Assembly: GCA_944472135.2 (NCBI GenBank)
Contig: OX235263.1
Location: forward strand, 15,855,517-15,919,516
DNA: 64,000 nucleotides
From: Trichobilharzia regenti
Lineage: Eukaryota; Platyhelminthes; Trematoda; Strigeidida; Schistosomatidae
Reading direction: 5' to 3'
Shown here: piece by piece, positions 62,720 to 64,000 of the stretch
Numbering within the stretch: the first letter of the stretch is position 1
Layout: every line of letters begins with the position of its first letter
Notes under the pieces: generated by a model
Told to the model about the DNA's origin: nothing
The model's input: the letters and a program-made list of their open reading frames with translations, nothing else
Database searches by the model: none
Position numbers and translations under genes: made by a program

Positions 62720-63555
62720 AGTATTATTACCTATTTTGTTTCTTTATATTCCTCTATGACGAGGTATTCAAAACTTCAGTAGCACTGTTTATCCGATTGC
62801 CAAATAAACATTATCCCCTTTTTCAAATAGAATTAAATATCAAGGACTATTTCGCTAGGATTCGTTTGAATAGAGATTTGATTACCAGCTGATATCAGTA
62901 AGAACATCATTGAGAAACTGAGAGTATCGACCAGCAGTGCGCACTCATCAAGCCATGTAAGAGGTCAGTTACTGGACTATGACACTGGCTAGTGCTTGCA
63001 TTATATATATATTGACTAATGGAAAATTCCCATTGTAACATATAGAAATTCAAAACCCGTGATTCAGCTAAGAGACTCTTTTCAACGAATTTATCATCAA
63101 GCTGTACAGTCGCATATAGATGGTTTTTAAGAAGTTTTATCCGGTGAGGGAATTGAATCATAGGTGTGCATGCATAAAATAATAATAATAGTATGAAATG
63201 TAATTAAAATCTAAAATGTTTCTGAATTGTAATCATAGTCAAATGTCAAGTGACAAATCAAATTAATGTCATATATAGAATAATTCATAGGAGGGATAGA
63301 ACTTGAAAAAGATGTGCAATTATAGGAATAAATCAAAAAACGTTACGTAATGTCGTGTGAAATTTGGTAGCATAGAATTTAATGTTGTAGACAAGAATTT
63401 ATTTAGAATGACAACTGGAACAAGAGAAATAATACCGGGGACAGTTCAAAGTGAGAGTAGTAATAGTAACAATTGACGTTATAAGGAAGAGTACACAAAC
63501 TGAATAGACAAAATGAAAAATTGGTAGAGCCAAAATACTATCAGGGATTAACATA
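62720..63555. other. intron or intergenic; SINE-1 relic inside
   Basis: Follows the cadherin donor. A decayed minus-strand SINE-1 is visible at about 62.87-62.98 kb (GATATCAGTAAGAACATCAT). No exon recognised. Confidence 0.4.
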
Positions 63556-63562
63556 CTTTAGC

Positions 63563-63725
63563 ACACAGGGATTAAGACCATGAAAGTTGGAGGGGTTGAA
63601 CGAACCTTTTCTGTACACAGAGATCTGGCTTTTTTGTTTCGATAGCCAAGCTTCAGCAATACAGATGAGTCGGGTACGTAGGCATTTGGGTAAATTACTC
63701 TTTGCGTTGTACATGACTTTAAACG
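63563..63725 (-). pseudogene. PLE endonuclease C-terminal relic
   Basis: Minus frames give THLYC-stop-SLAIETKKPDLCVQK and RFVQPLQLSWS, matching RHLYIPEALAV, KPDLCIQKRYIDSLALP of PLE-5. Frame broken; no core GIY-YIG motif. Confidence 0.6.
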
Positions 63726-63834
63726 TTAAATTCTATGATATTAAATTTCACACAATATTACGTAACGCTTTTATTTTATTCGATTTGTCTACTAATCCTA
63801 TAATTAAGGAATAAGCGTGTGCACAGGTTGATTA

Positions 63835-64000
63835 CGTCACAGATTGTTAAAGAAAATAAAACAATTTGGACAATGACAATTTGTAGCTAAACTTGAAGTG
63901 GTCATAAGAATAAAATAATTTTTTACAAGGATAACACGTAATTTGAAAGCTACAATTGTCCAAATTATTTTATTTTTCTGACTACTTCATCTTTAATTAC
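63835..64000. repeat. AT-rich repeat, inverted pair cut by right edge
   Basis: A minus copy (63.835-63.95 kb: ACAAGGATAACACGTAATTT, GTTAAAGAAAATAAAACAAT) and a plus copy (63.952 kb on: CAATTGTCCAAATTATTTTA, CTTTAATTAC) of the sequence at 48.30-48.49 kb. Confidence 0.65.

Overview
The window is AT-rich animal DNA packed with decayed retroelements, most likely from a blood fluke (Schistosoma or a close relative). The best single clue is a tRNA-headed repeat carrying a hammerhead ribozyme of the Sm-alpha type (16.3, 34.5 and 34.9 kb, with relics at 44.3 and 49.7 kb). It comes with many Penelope-like elements (PLEs), several LINE families and large repeat-filled intervals. No bacterial-style genes, rRNA or convincing functional tRNA genes were found. 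Species cannot be fixed from sequence alone.

Host gene content is small: two cadherin (protocadherin-like) coding pieces. One is a 156-nt internal exon on the minus strand at 15.42-15.58 kb. The other is a signal-peptide-like first exon with about two and a half cadherin repeats on the plus strand at 61.67-62.72 kb, broken by two frameshifts. The plus exon ends exactly where the minus exon begins in the cadherin fold and intron phase, so they are either paralogues or one gene separated by an inversion or misassembly.

Everything else recognised is repeat. My working labels: LINE-A (RTE-like, CAGA-repeat tail; 0, 30, 53-54.8, 60.4-61.1 kb; best copy 52.9-54.8 kb), LINE-B (RTE-like, AAT tail; 5.9, 9.1-10.2, 19, 22.7, 30.7-32.5, 36.1-37.3, 58.9 kb), LINE-C (CR1/Jockey-like, ATT tail; 4.8, 25.1, 35.6, 41.4-43.3, 51.5-52.9, 55.3-57.1 kb), and at least eight PLE lineages recognised by a Penelope-type reverse transcriptase and/or GIY-YIG endonuclease remnant (2-3.9, 11.3, 12-13.9, 16.9-18.1, 19.5-20.7, 27.8-29.3, 38-39.5, 40.7, 45.7-47.4, 47.9, 63.6 kb). 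SINE-1 and SINE-2 are two tRNA-derived SINE families with many copies; SINE-2 appears with two different LINE-like tails.

The most unusual theme is a repeated geometry. Copies of the same non-autonomous element lie head to head, with 3' tails facing outward, and in four cases the whole inverted pair sits inside one perfect 10-15 bp target-site duplication (26.4, 34.3, 38.4, 44.8 kb; a fifth at 57.1 kb is imperfect). The same tails-out geometry appears in PLE copies (16.9, 27.8, 35.2 kb) and a LINE-B pair (36.1 kb). In addition, SINE-1 has a downstream domain that can be laid onto the hammerhead architecture of Sm-alpha element by element, suggesting a second ribozyme-bearing SINE family. Together these suggest insertion of paired copies by two-sided target-primed reverse transcription, possibly from circular or tandem ribozyme-processed RNA. 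That mechanism is inference.
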